Positions 33,505 to 41,955 of a stretch of DNA of 64,000 nucleotides are shown here, piece after piece. A program made the position numbers and the translations under genes. Source of the stretch: JAVBRU01 sp031547595 (GTDB taxonomy: Bacteria > Bacillota > Clostridia > Christensenellales > Aristaeellaceae); NCBI GenBank assembly GCA_031547595.1, contig JAVBRU010000037.1, positions 25,297-89,296 on the forward strand, given 5' to 3'. The stretch's first letter is position 1. Every line of letters begins with the position of its first letter. The notes under the pieces are model-generated. The model was not told where the DNA came from and made no database searches. It worked only from the letters and a program-made list of their open reading frames with translations.

Positions 33505-34893
33505 TCAGCAGCCTGGGCGGCAGCATATGGGCGGCAGCGGTGCGCATACGCGCAGCTCATCCTGGTCTGTCTGTCCATGGACGGTGCTGAACTGCGCATA
33601 GAAGCCGTACTTCCCCTCGGAGAGCGATTCGTCACTCCAACTGCCATAGGTATAGCCCACCACACGGATCATGACGGCTTCATCTCCTTTTGCATTGTCG
33701 GGCTGTTCACGATACCAATGCGCGTACGCAAAGGGCGACAGCTCAGCAGGCCATGTTTTGCCGCTGGAGAACACCGTGCCCGCCTGATCCCCGCAGCTCC
33801 AATACCACTGGTCGCCGTCCAGGTCGTAGGCGTCCGCATCCCCGCTCACATACGGGGGATTGGCGATGCGTTCCCCCGATTTAAGCCGCAATCGCGTGCC
33901 GGAGATCCAGCCCTGTGCCGCACCGGGGAGGGTTTGCATCAGTCTGTCTATTGCAAGCGAGGGGCAGGACATGAGGACGCCGTTTAGCCCATGAACCGTC
34001 ATTTGCTTCGCCTGGTTATACGCCTGAAGCCATGAGGTGCTTCTGTTAATATACATGCAATAGTGCTGATGGCCGTCCTCATCAAAGAAATTGGGCGTGC
34101 TACCTGCTGTGAATACCCGCACGCGGATGCAGCCCTGCACCGGAACCTCATAGGCGAAGCGAAGGCTTCGAAGGAAGGCGATCAGGCTGGCTGTATCGTT
34201 ATTCTCAGGCGTTCTATAGCGAACGGAGGTCTGCGTGGCTGCCTCCACCAGCCAGCCCCTTTGCAGGCCATTGACCGGATGCTGCGGATGAAGCCCCATG
34301 GGCCACTCGACAATAACGATGCCCATGGGCGCACCATCGTGCACGCGCAGATGCTGCACATAACCCGATTGCTCAGGATAGGGCCAAAAGTTTTCATTAT
34401 AATACGTGAACGTGACGGTATACGTCCCCGCCGGCAGTGCAAGCGAAACATCGAACACTTCTGTCTCGCCTCTTATCGATGCACTATAGACCATGAAGCC
34501 CTCTGTGTTGGCGACAACATATCTTAGAGAACTGAAATAATACTCCATTACATGCCAAGAAAATCGAAGCGTTCCGTGCCTTTTCAGGGTGAACGGCTCG
34601 GAAATCAACGTTGAAGTCGTTCCATCCGCGTGGTTGGTGGAGCCCCACCAGCCGGCGTGTTCGCCCTGTGTGATCCATTCCCATTGGTCTGCCGTTGCAA
34701 TGCCAATGGGCGTCCCCTCTGCACGGACATCAAAGCCCTTTGCGCGAATATTTGTTAAGGTGTAGTGTTTTTTGCAGGGATCATCCTGCACGCGAAAGCC
34801 CAGGGAACCGTTGGCCACATGTGCCGTGCGCGGCGTCCCTTCCCGCCCACACGCGCAAGGACAGGTGGGATATGGCGGAAAACATGGATTCAT
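33505..34893 (-). CDS. C-type-lectin-like protein with Cys-rich ends (second of pair)
   Basis: 462 aa. It starts with a Cys-Pro-rich segment (MNPCFPPYPTCPCACGREG), then a beta-rich domain with QWEWITQGEHAGWWGSTNH and STLISEPFTL (about residues 60-170), a middle domain ending PNFFDEDGHQHYCMYINRS, and a C-type-lectin-like domain (about 310-445) with QAYNQAKQMTVHGLNGVLMS, WISGTRLRL, DGDQWYWSCGDQAG and GSWSDESLSEGKYGFYAQFS. The tail ends RVCAPLPPICCRPGC. There is no signal peptide or membrane anchor. The start is ATG 34893 behind AGGAGGTG, 20 bases after its paralogue. No polysaccharide genes share the operon. Possible surface, spore-coat or phage-type structural role; function unknown. Confidence 0.72.
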   Translation of the reverse strand: MNPCFPPYPTCPCACGREGTPRTAHVANGSLGFRVQDDPCKKHYTLTNIRAKGFDVRAEGTPIGIATADQWEWITQGEHAGWWGSTNHADGTTSTLISEPFTLKRHGTLRFSWHVMEYYFSSLRYVVANTEGFMVYSASIRGETEVFDVSLALPAGTYTVTFTYYNENFWPYPEQSGYVQHLRVHDGAPMGIVIVEWPMGLHPQHPVNGLQRGWLVEAATQTSVRYRTPENNDTASLIAFLRSLRFAYEVPVQGCIRVRVFTAGSTPNFFDEDGHQHYCMYINRSTSWLQAYNQAKQMTVHGLNGVLMSCPSLAIDRLMQTLPGAAQGWISGTRLRLKSGERIANPPYVSGDADAYDLDGDQWYWSCGDQAGTVFSSGKTWPAELSPFAYAHWYREQPDNAKGDEAVMIRVVGYTYGSWSDESLSEGKYGFYAQFSTVHGQTDQDELRVCAPLPPICCRPGC

Positions 34894-34912
34894 GGTTTGA
34901 GCACCTCCTTTC

Positions 34913-36286
34913 CTAACAGGGACACCCGCAGCCGCATACAGCAGGCAGGGGGGCGGATACGCACAGTGCGCTTTCATCCCTTTGGGGCCCATAGGGGCTG
35001 AATTCTACATAATAGCCGTTGATATAGTCTGTCTTCAGCGGCGGTTCATCGTTCCAACTGCCGGGTTGTTTGATTTTAATCATCAGCGCGGCTTCGTTTT
35101 CCCACTCGTTGTTGGGCTCATCTGTTATCCAATCCGTATACAGGCCCGGCGGAATGGTCACAGGCACTTTTTTGCCAACGGTGAACACCTTGCCTGCCTC
35201 CGGCCCATCGCACCAGTACCAGCCGTCAGGCTGGATATCATACGCATCCATATCCTCGTTCACATGCGGGGGATCAAGCAGGCGCGCGCCCGATGGAAGC
35301 GTCATGCGCGTCCCGCCGATCCAACCATTGTTTCTTCCCGAAAGGTTAAGCAGTATGGCGTTCTCTTGGGCCGAGGTGCTGGTCGCCAGATACCCGGTCA
35401 GCCCGTGGCGTTTCGTGTTTTTGGCCAGATTGTAGGCCTGCATCCAGGTGACAGGGTTTGAAACGTAGGAATAGTAGTGCTGCCTGCCGGCTTTATCAAA
35501 GAACTGCGGTGGGTCGGTATTGTCAAATGCGCAGACGTGGATGAGCCCCTCCACCGGGGTGTCATAGGCAAAGCGCAGCCCTTCCAGATAACGCACAAGG
35601 GCGTTGTTGTCGTCATTTTTTCCTATGGTGTACCATAAAGAGGTCGATGTCAAGCCGCCTTGCGTCCAGCTGCCCTGTGCGGTGTTTGCCTGCTCATACA
35701 TGAAAAGCCCCTGCGGCCACCGGATGCTGATGCATCCCAAGGGGAGGTTGCCGTCATAGAGCAGGGGGGTTTTGACATAGCACATGTTATCCCATTTGAA
35801 ATAGCGGCTTTCGCCTTTGAGAAACGTAAAAGTGATGGTATACGTGCCGGGCTCAAGCCGAATCGCAAAACTAAACGGGATCCCTACAGAGGATATATTT
35901 CGCTGCGCGATGATCGTTCCATCTGTTTTAGCAAGCACATAGGTGAAGCGGCTCGACACGCCCACGATATCTGTTTGCCAATCAAATCTGAACATCCCGG
36001 TTTTTTGCACGGTAAAGGGTGCGGAGGCGAGCGTCGATGTGGTGCCGATTTCCTTGTTGGTCGGACGCCACCAGCCCGCCCGGATTCCCTCGGGGATGAA
36101 CGCCCATTGATCGATGTTCTCAAACTTCACCGGCGTGCCACCCTGACGTGTGTTAAAGCCTTTCACCTGTACATCTGTAAGGGAATAATATTGTTCCATT
36201 GGATGATCGGTTACCTGAAAGCAAATGGATTTGTTTTCCACCCGCGCACATGCGGGCATGGGTCTATATAAAAGGCGGTTTCTCAT
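34913..36286 (-). CDS. C-type-lectin-like protein with Cys-rich tail (first of pair)
   Basis: 457 aa, same architecture as the next gene. Matching segments are YYSLTDVQVKGFNTRQGGTP, QWAFIPEGIRAGWWRPTNKE, STLASAPFTV, LRFAYDTPVEGLIHV, PQFFDKAGRQHYYSYVSNP and the lectin-like domain QAYNLAKNTKRHGLTGYLAT, NGWIGGTRMTL, PDGWYWCDGPEAG, GSWNDEPPLKTDYINGYYVE. The C-terminus is VSAPLPAVCGCGCPC, a run of five cysteines in seven residues at the very end. No signal peptide. The start is ATG 36286; GAGGAA lies 11 bases upstream and AAAGGA directly before it. Paralogous pair from tandem duplication with much divergence (about 30-35% identity by eye). Confidence 0.72.
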   Translation of the reverse strand: MRNRLLYRPMPACARVENKSICFQVTDHPMEQYYSLTDVQVKGFNTRQGGTPVKFENIDQWAFIPEGIRAGWWRPTNKEIGTTSTLASAPFTVQKTGMFRFDWQTDIVGVSSRFTYVLAKTDGTIIAQRNISSVGIPFSFAIRLEPGTYTITFTFLKGESRYFKWDNMCYVKTPLLYDGNLPLGCISIRWPQGLFMYEQANTAQGSWTQGGLTSTSLWYTIGKNDDNNALVRYLEGLRFAYDTPVEGLIHVCAFDNTDPPQFFDKAGRQHYYSYVSNPVTWMQAYNLAKNTKRHGLTGYLATSTSAQENAILLNLSGRNNGWIGGTRMTLPSGARLLDPPHVNEDMDAYDIQPDGWYWCDGPEAGKVFTVGKKVPVTIPPGLYTDWITDEPNNEWENEAALMIKIKQPGSWNDEPPLKTDYINGYYVEFSPYGPQRDESALCVSAPLPAVCGCGCPC

Positions 36287-36430
36287 GTCCTTTGCTGTTC
36301 CTCACTTTCTAGGCCTTTGCAGTGTTGTTACCCTGCTTTATCATATGAAAACGTAAATGGCCGCGTGAAAAAAAGCATCATTTTGCCATACTCGAGACTG
36401 CCTTTAACCTTATTTTCGCTATAATTACTT

Positions 36431-36593
36431 AGGGCGTGTTTCAAAAGCCATGACATGCATCCTTCGGGGTCTAAAAGCGCCATTTCTGCGTTGTCAAACC
36501 TTGAAATAGCGATGCTATTCCAGCGGTTTTCCGCCTTGAACTGACGCTTTATCCCCGCGAAGCTGCACGGCCCGGACTTTTGAAACACACCCT
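36431..36593 (+). repeat. Repeat family C, copy 1 (163 bp, inverted ends)
   Basis: Starts AGGGCGTGTTTCAAAAG and ends CTTTTGAAACACACCCT, a terminal inverted repeat of 17 bases with one mismatch. The inner part (AAGCGCCATTTCTGCGTTG, GACAACGCAGAAATGGCGCTT in the other copy) matches copy 2 at 55153-55314, which lies in the opposite orientation. No open reading frame of its own. The region 36287-36430 before it shows no other feature. Confidence 0.8.
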
Positions 36594-36767
36594 AAGGCAA
36601 CACCGCACAAATCGTGCACGCTGTCCTTGCGGATTTTTTCGTGCAACTCTACGTCGCGCTTCCGGTCACCATATATGCTCTTTCGACATACACATACCCT
36701 CCGCATGAGGGGAGCCCCGCGTTTAATGACCGGTATATTGAGGCAATGGGCTTTTGAAACACGCCCT
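36594..36767 (+). repeat. Adjoining segment ending in a third family C terminal repeat
   Basis: Follows copy 1 directly and ends CTTTTGAAACACGCCCT (36751-36767), the same terminal repeat, but its inner sequence is unrelated. TAATTAC flanks the whole block on both sides (36422-36428 and 36767-36773), as a target duplication would. The bases CTA at 36766-36768 are the TAG stop of the dehydrogenase gene. Confidence 0.55.
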
Positions 36768-37695
36768 AATTACCTAAATCTGCAAGCAGATTTTCGATTG
36801 CCATGCGGCCCATGTTCTTGCATGCGCCAATGGTAGCAGCAGCGCAGTGTGATCCCAACACAACGTTATCCAGTGTAAACCATACAGGGTTTGTAGGGGG
36901 CTCCTGGCAAAATGCGTCCAGCCCCGCCCCTGCGATACGCCGGTCTCTTAAGGCTGCAAGCAACGCATCCTCGTCAATGAGGCCGCCCCGCGCAGTGTTG
37001 ATCAAAACAGCATTGCGTTTCATCATCCCGATATACTCGGCGGTAACAAAGCCTCTGGTCTCTTCGGTAAGGGGAACATGCAGGCTGATAAAATCCGCCT
37101 CCTGAAAAATGCGTTCGACGGACGCGGGAAGGATGCCGTGCTCCCTTGCATAGGCAGTATCCCAAACCGGATCAAACGCCAGCACCTTGATTGAAAAGCC
37201 GGCGGCGCGTTCAGCTACCAGGCGGCCTATTGTGCCCAGGCCAATAAGGCCGAGCGTGCCATGGTTTACATCCAAGGTGGTGGGCTTGGTCCAATCTCCG
37301 TTTCTGCACTGGCGGTCGATTTCGAGCACGCGCCGCACGACGGTCAGCAAAAGCGCCATGGTGTAATCCGCTACAGCCTCGCTGTTTGCGCCAATGGTCC
37401 GGCTGACGCTGATGCTGCGACGCTGGCAGGCCAGCATATCAATGTTATCAATGCCTACGCCATATTTGGCGATTGCCTTCAGCTTTGGCGCAGCGGCGAT
37501 TACTTCTTCATCCATGGGATCAACGCCTAGAATGACTCCTGAACAGGGCGCAATGGCCTGAATCATCTGCGCTTTATTCATGATTTTACCGGAGTGATTC
37601 AATATGACTTCGAGCCCTGCCTGCTTAAGCTTGTCAACCAAGTTTGCGTTTAGCTGCACAAAGGAACGGGGAGTAATAAGCACCTTTTCACCCAT
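36766..37695 (-). CDS. D-isomer-specific 2-hydroxyacid dehydrogenase
   Basis: 309 aa, NAD-dependent, phosphoglycerate-dehydrogenase-like. The catalytic domain is discontinuous around a Rossmann domain with LGLIGLGTIGRLVAERAAGF (about residues 146-165). Catalytic arginine is in INTARGGLIDEDAL and the histidine in LGSHCAAATIG; GVGIDNID is the other family marker. It lacks the ACT and ASB domains of true SerA, so it more likely reduces or oxidises a sugar-derived 2-hydroxyacid. The start is ATG 37695 behind GGAGGTG, which overlaps the end of the AroE-like gene. Its stop codon TAG coincides with the end of a repeat. Confidence 0.88.
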   Translation of the reverse strand: MGEKVLITPRSFVQLNANLVDKLKQAGLEVILNHSGKIMNKAQMIQAIAPCSGVILGVDPMDEEVIAAAPKLKAIAKYGVGIDNIDMLACQRRSISVSRTIGANSEAVADYTMALLLTVVRRVLEIDRQCRNGDWTKPTTLDVNHGTLGLIGLGTIGRLVAERAAGFSIKVLAFDPVWDTAYAREHGILPASVERIFQEADFISLHVPLTEETRGFVTAEYIGMMKRNAVLINTARGGLIDEDALLAALRDRRIAGAGLDAFCQEPPTNPVWFTLDNVVLGSHCAAATIGACKNMGRMAIENLLADLGN

Positions 37696-37696
37696 G

Positions 37697-38632
37697 TCAT
37701 CCACCTCCCAATGCAATTTGACTTAACAGCTGCAGGCGTTCCGTGCCAATATCTGTTTTGAAGACCTCGGAAATGACCTGCGTCCAGCCGTGGATGAAAT
37801 AGGTCCATCCATCCTCCACCAAGAGGTGCCTTTCTTGCTTTGCAGCCTCTGCCTGGCGCAGGAAATCCAAAGAGCCGCGATAGTTAAACTCCCAGGCCAT
37901 TCCATTCATGGGGAACCTGCACCCATCTGGAAGCGGGCTGCCCGGGGCGTCCTTGCCAAGCCCGGTGGCGTTGATCACCAACGAACCCTCTGGCAGGCGC
38001 TCTGCAACATAGCTGTTTGCTTCCGGCTTTGCGCAAAGATGGAAACTGATGGGTGCCCGGCTTGCGTGAAGGATTCGAACGGCGTCCCGCAGCCGTTGCG
38101 GATCCTGATCCGTGATATGAATGTGGGCGGGCACATGATCCCCGTGTTTTTCCATGGCGGCGTAAGCGCTGACCGCCAGCCCGCTGCCCCCCGCGCCCAG
38201 CACGCAAATTTCCGCCCCGGTCTTTTGCCAATGTGCTGGCGGCAAGAAGCTTTCCATGGAAAGGCCCACGCTGATGGGGTCTTTGGCATGGCCGCAAAGC
38301 GCCCCCTGATGTTTGGATATACAGCTAATTTCGCCAAATGCGCTGGCGAAGGGATCCAAATAGTCAAATAAATCATGTGCGGCCTTCAGTAAATCAATCT
38401 TGTGCGTTGTGACCAGCGCACCCAGAGACAGCGGATCGTTCTTGATGTATTCGACCACGCGGCGATAGCTTTCCGGCGGGGCGTGCAAGGGGAGATCGAT
38501 GCCTTTGATTTGCGCATCTAGATCCAGCGCCTGCGCCCATTTGGGGAAAATCTTCATGATGGAGGATTGTGTGGTTGTCACTCCGATAAAGTAGAAGGTG
38601 CGCAAGGCTGCGGGTTTGTCAAGCTGTGTCAA
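37697..38632 (-). CDS. Shikimate dehydrogenase-like protein
   Basis: 311 aa. The N-terminal part (FYFIGVTTTQSSIMKIFPKW and LGALVTTHKIDLLKAAHDLF) resembles the substrate domain of shikimate/quinate dehydrogenases, with the catalytic lysine in TTHKID. A Rossmann segment EICVLGAGGSGLAVSAYAAM follows at about 142-161. No other shikimate-pathway gene is near. The gene lies between a phosphotriesterase-like lactonase and a 2-hydroxyacid dehydrogenase, so a role in carbohydrate oxidation is more likely. Start TTG 38632 is inferred from the AGAGGAAG ribosome site in the end of the upstream gene; no ATG is suitable. Confidence 0.8.
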   Translation of the reverse strand: MTQLDKPAALRTFYFIGVTTTQSSIMKIFPKWAQALDLDAQIKGIDLPLHAPPESYRRVVEYIKNDPLSLGALVTTHKIDLLKAAHDLFDYLDPFASAFGEISCISKHQGALCGHAKDPISVGLSMESFLPPAHWQKTGAEICVLGAGGSGLAVSAYAAMEKHGDHVPAHIHITDQDPQRLRDAVRILHASRAPISFHLCAKPEANSYVAERLPEGSLVINATGLGKDAPGSPLPDGCRFPMNGMAWEFNYRGSLDFLRQAEAAKQERHLLVEDGWTYFIHGWTQVISEVFKTDIGTERLQLLSQIALGGG

Positions 38633-38637
38633 TCAAA

Positions 38638-39567
38638 TCACTTCCTCTTCAAAAAGCGGGCGGGGTTTTTGTGTGTCATGATCTCAATATCATGCTGTGA
38701 AACTCCATGTTGTTTCAGAAACGGCAGAAAATTTTCCAAGATATAGGGCAAGCCCACCGACCCGCCATATGCCTTGAGCCGTTCACGCGTGGTATCCATG
38801 GATAGCATGAGCTGCGCCGCTGCACCTTGGCGGAGCATGTGGAGGATGAGGCGCGCTTCGCTTTGGTCATCATGGTATCGGTACCGTGCGATGGTGTCGT
38901 AGGAAAGAAAGCAACCGGTAGATGCGATGGCCTCGTGAAGGGATACGTCTGCTACCTGGCGGTCAGCGTGGCATACGGCCACCTTGCTTGCGTCAAGCCC
39001 CATGCGCACGCACAGGTTTACCGCTTTCAACGCCTGAAAGCCGGCGGCGGTGTGCAGCATCAGCGATACATTGCCGGTGATGGCTGCATGCACGGCCGCA
39101 CGCAATGTGATGAGGGACCGATCATCCAGCCCGCCGGGCCCGATAGCAGCCTTGACCAGCCCGGCGCGTATGGGCAGCCGCCTGCCGTTGTCTGTCATGC
39201 CAACCGTCAGTTCTTGAATAAAGCGCTCAGCCAGCGCGTCCTCGTCTTCCTGGCGTGCCCAGTGCTGCGGCGGGTAAAATGCGGGGAGGTGTGTGCCCGT
39301 TACCGCAATCATCGTGACGCCTGAACGCTTGCTCAAGCGCATCAGTGCCGCCGCATCGCGCCCCGCGCCGCCAGGCTGCGCATCCACCACACTGCCCCCG
39401 CCTGCCCGGGCGTAATGGGTCAGCTCCTGAAGTGAGCGTGCTTCGCTATCCAGGAGGAGCAACGGGTTTGCGCGCGTCATGGGCCCGGGGCGGACAAGCA
39501 GATGCTCGTGCGGCTGGCAGTGTAAAAGCTTGCTTGCCTCAACTGGCCCCAGGACGGTCTGGACCAT
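38638..39567 (-). CDS. Phosphotriesterase-family hydrolase (probable sugar lactonase)
   Basis: 309 aa TIM-barrel metal hydrolase of the PTE family. Metal ligands can be read: His20 and His22 (QPHEHLL), bridging Lys139 (RAGLVKAA), His172 (MLHTAAG), His200 (VCHADRQ) and Asp258 (LSMDTTR). Bacterial members near sugar genes often open lactones made by sugar dehydrogenases. The start is ATG 39567 with GGAGGGG six bases upstream; first gene of the three-gene minus-strand operon, divergent from the DeoR gene. Confidence 0.87.
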   Translation of the reverse strand: MVQTVLGPVEASKLLHCQPHEHLLVRPGPMTRANPLLLLDSEARSLQELTHYARAGGGSVVDAQPGGAGRDAAALMRLSKRSGVTMIAVTGTHLPAFYPPQHWARQEDEDALAERFIQELTVGMTDNGRRLPIRAGLVKAAIGPGGLDDRSLITLRAAVHAAITGNVSLMLHTAAGFQALKAVNLCVRMGLDASKVAVCHADRQVADVSLHEAIASTGCFLSYDTIARYRYHDDQSEARLILHMLRQGAAAQLMLSMDTTRERLKAYGGSVGLPYILENFLPFLKQHGVSQHDIEIMTHKNPARFLKRK

Positions 39568-39587
39568 GTAGGGCCCCTCCTTTTCCG

Positions 39588-39616
39588 TTGACATTTGCCA
39601 AAAGACTGGATATAAT
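39588..39616 (+). promoter_or_regulatory. Consensus promoter of the DeoR gene
   Basis: TTGACA (39588-39593), exactly 17 bases, TATAAT (39611-39616): a perfect sigma-A consensus 40 bases before the DeoR start. It overlaps the leader of the divergent phosphotriesterase operon, so a DeoR-type repressor bound here could control both sides. Confidence 0.8.
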
Positions 39617-39655
39617 CGAAGTGAATTTTCTGTGTGGTGGGGAGGGAACAAGCAA

Positions 39656-40453
39656 ATGGAGCATAAGGGTGAATCGGCGTTGTTTGTTGAAGAACGCAAA
39701 AAGCGCATTCTGGAATTGCTGCGGGAAAACAATAAGGTGCTGGTAGCCGACCTATGCCGCATGTTCAATATTTCTCCGGCCACTGCCCGTAATGATTTGA
39801 CAGAGCTTGCCAATATGGGGCTGCTTCAGCGCACCTATGGCGGTGCCATGCTGGCAGAGCAGGCCTCCTACGAGCTGACCACGCAGCAAAAAGTGGTGCG
39901 TAAAATGGAAGAAAAGCGTAGTATCGCCGCTGTGGCAGCAAGCCATATCAAGGAGGGGGACTCCATTGCTTTGGACACCGGAACTACCACAATGGAGCTG
40001 GCCAGGCACATTTGCGATGTGAAGGACCTGACGGTGATTTTGAACGATATTGAGATTGCGCTGTTCCTCGAAAACAACTCGGAAGCCAATGTGGTGCTGG
40101 TTGGCGGAAAAATCCGCCGCGGATTTCACTGCTCCGTTGGCAGTCTGGCGGTGGAGGAAATATCTAAATTTAGCGTGGATAAGGTATTTATTGCGGCCAA
40201 TGCGCTCAATGAACGGCATGGGCTGGCCACCCCCGACCTGGGCCAGGCGGAGATCAAAAAAGCTTTCATGAGCATTGCTGCCCATAAAATCGCACTGATC
40301 GATTCCAGCAAGATCGGGCGCACCAGCTTTTCACATTTTGCTTCCATCCAGGAAATAGATCTGCTGATCACTGATGAAAACGCCAATCCCGAAGCCATCA
40401 AGGCTTTGGCAGATTCCGGGTTGAAAATCGTTCAGGCCAAGCTAAATCGTTAA
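39656..40453 (+). CDS. DeoR-family sugar-phosphate-responsive repressor
   Basis: 265 aa: N-terminal winged helix-turn-helix (RKKRILELLRENNKVLVADL, MFNISPATARNDLTELANMG; residues 14-60) and a C-terminal phosphosugar-sensing domain with DTGTTTMELARHI and VVLVGGKIR. DeoR regulators release DNA when a sugar phosphate accumulates. It is flanked by two minus-strand catabolic operons, making it the likely local regulator. The start is ATG 39656 behind GGGGAGGGAA. Its end overlaps that of the convergent FGGY kinase gene by four bases. Confidence 0.9.
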   Translation: MEHKGESALFVEERKKRILELLRENNKVLVADLCRMFNISPATARNDLTELANMGLLQRTYGGAMLAEQASYELTTQQKVVRKMEEKRSIAAVAASHIKEGDSIALDTGTTTMELARHICDVKDLTVILNDIEIALFLENNSEANVVLVGGKIRRGFHCSVGSLAVEEISKFSVDKVFIAANALNERHGLATPDLGQAEIKKAFMSIAAHKIALIDSSKIGRTSFSHFASIQEIDLLITDENANPEAIKALADSGLKIVQAKLNR

Positions 40454-41955
40454 TTCAGCAGTGCCTGGTATGTTTTCATAAGCCCTTCGCATTGCAGCGC
40501 GTAGGCGGCCACATATTTTTGATACAGCCGTGTATGTACTATGTTTGGCAAGGTTTCGGCCTGCCGAACGATGTTTGTTTGCGTTGCGGCTGCGATATCA
40601 TCGTACAAGCCCACGCATTTGCCGGCTGTCAGCGCCGCGCCCCACGCGCCTGTGTCCACGGTGTGCAGCGTAGTATACGGGACGCCCAGGATGCTGCTTT
40701 TAATCTGATTAAATACGGGGCTTTTTGCGCCGCCGCCAATCGCGTATATTTCGGTGAAATGCCGCTTGGTGAGCTTTTCTGCTATGCTTAAATACAGCCG
40801 GTACTCATAACCGATGCCTTCCATGACCGCACGGTACAAATGGCCTGCGCCGTGAGCGGTTGTCAGGCCTGCGAAGCTTCCCCGGATACGGGGCACATAA
40901 GGGCAAGTTTTGCCGCTAAAGTGGGGGATGAATACCAAGTGGTCGCTTCCCGGCTCAATCCCTTCGGCCAGTTTGTTGAGCCGCTCATAGCCGGATTCGT
41001 CCGAGGTGCTAAGCAGGTCCCTCGCCCAGCGCAGGCATAAGCCGCCGCCGCTGATGTAGGCGAGGGGAATCCATAACCCCGGCACAATGGAGCGGGGGCA
41101 CAAAAGGGTTTCATGTTCCACATCGGGGGTGTAAACATCGGTGGCGCACGAGAAAACGGATGCGGTTCCAGCCACGTCGAAGGCTTGGCCGGGCGAAATA
41201 ATGCCTGCTCCTAAAGAAGTGGCTGCTTGATCGCCTGCGCCTGCCGCCACTGGCGTACCTTCTTGAAGGCCACATGCGTCAGCCATGGAACGCGTCAACC
41301 CGCCCACTCGTTCACAGGGCGTGGTGATGCGCGGCAGCTTCTCCATAGAAATACCAAATGTTTCGGTCAATTCTTGCGACCATTGAAGCTTTTCGATATC
41401 CCCAAATCCGGAAAAATGCAGGCAAGTGAAATCCAGATATGCGTCTTTGGACTTATGGCCGCAGAGCTTGCCGGCAATATATGTCGTTGGCAAAACGAAC
41501 TTACTGATTTTCGCATACGCCTGCGGCTGTTGCTGCTTCCACCAGAGTATCTTGGGCCCGTGGGCGCAAGTGACGGGTGCGCCGGTCAGGCGCAGGATGC
41601 GCGCCCCGGCTGCTGCCTTCATTTGTGCGATTTGCGGCGTGCACCGCGTGTCCAGCCAGGAATCATAAGGCGTTACCGGCGCATAATCCGCGTCCACGCC
41701 CAGGATGCCTGCCATCTGGCCGCATAGCCCGACTGCTACAACGTTGCTTTTGCAAACCCCTGATGTGCGCATCACCTGGCTGATGGTGTTAAGGCAGGAT
41801 TGCAATATCGTATCAGGTTCCTGCCATACAGTGCCCGGCTGCGGTGAAATCAGGCTGGAGGGTTCAAACGCGCTTTGAACCAGCGTGCCGTCTTCCTGGA
41901 ACAAGCAGGCTTTGGTGCCCTGGGTGCCGATGTCGACTCCTACTAAATAATTCAT
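40450..41955 (-). CDS. FGGY-family carbohydrate kinase (xylulokinase-like)
   Basis: 501 aa with the two actin-like ATPase domains of the FGGY family: phosphate-binding YLVGVDIGTQGTKACLFQED (3-22), VGLCGQMAGI, the catalytic aspartate in AAGAGDQAATSLGAG (near residue 245), and the C-terminal AIGGGAKSPVFNQI. The overall shape is closest to xylulokinase, but the substrate (ketose or polyol) cannot be read off. The start overlaps the stop of the isomerase gene by ATGA, so both are translationally coupled; it probably phosphorylates the ketose made by that operon. Confidence 0.88.
   Translation of the reverse strand: MNYLVGVDIGTQGTKACLFQEDGTLVQSAFEPSSLISPQPGTVWQEPDTILQSCLNTISQVMRTSGVCKSNVVAVGLCGQMAGILGVDADYAPVTPYDSWLDTRCTPQIAQMKAAAGARILRLTGAPVTCAHGPKILWWKQQQPQAYAKISKFVLPTTYIAGKLCGHKSKDAYLDFTCLHFSGFGDIEKLQWSQELTETFGISMEKLPRITTPCERVGGLTRSMADACGLQEGTPVAAGAGDQAATSLGAGIISPGQAFDVAGTASVFSCATDVYTPDVEHETLLCPRSIVPGLWIPLAYISGGGLCLRWARDLLSTSDESGYERLNKLAEGIEPGSDHLVFIPHFSGKTCPYVPRIRGSFAGLTTAHGAGHLYRAVMEGIGYEYRLYLSIAEKLTKRHFTEIYAIGGGAKSPVFNQIKSSILGVPYTTLHTVDTGAWGAALTAGKCVGLYDDIAAATQTNIVRQAETLPNIVHTRLYQKYVAAYALQCEGLMKTYQALLN

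Noticed and set aside
33505..36286. Diversity-generating retroelement with the lectin-like proteins as variable targets
   Set aside because: No reverse transcriptase, no template repeat and no adenine-biased variable segment was seen; the paralogues differ over their whole length.
36515..36706. Short minus-strand frames across repeat family C
   Set aside because: They run through the palindromic repeat, differ between copies and have no ribosome site.
36766..37695. Serine biosynthesis serA
   Set aside because: The ACT and intervening domains are missing and there is no serC or serB nearby.
37697..38632. Housekeeping aroE of the shikimate pathway
   Set aside because: It lies in a sugar operon with no other aromatic biosynthesis gene and diverges in the N-terminal substrate segment, so only a family-level name is justified.
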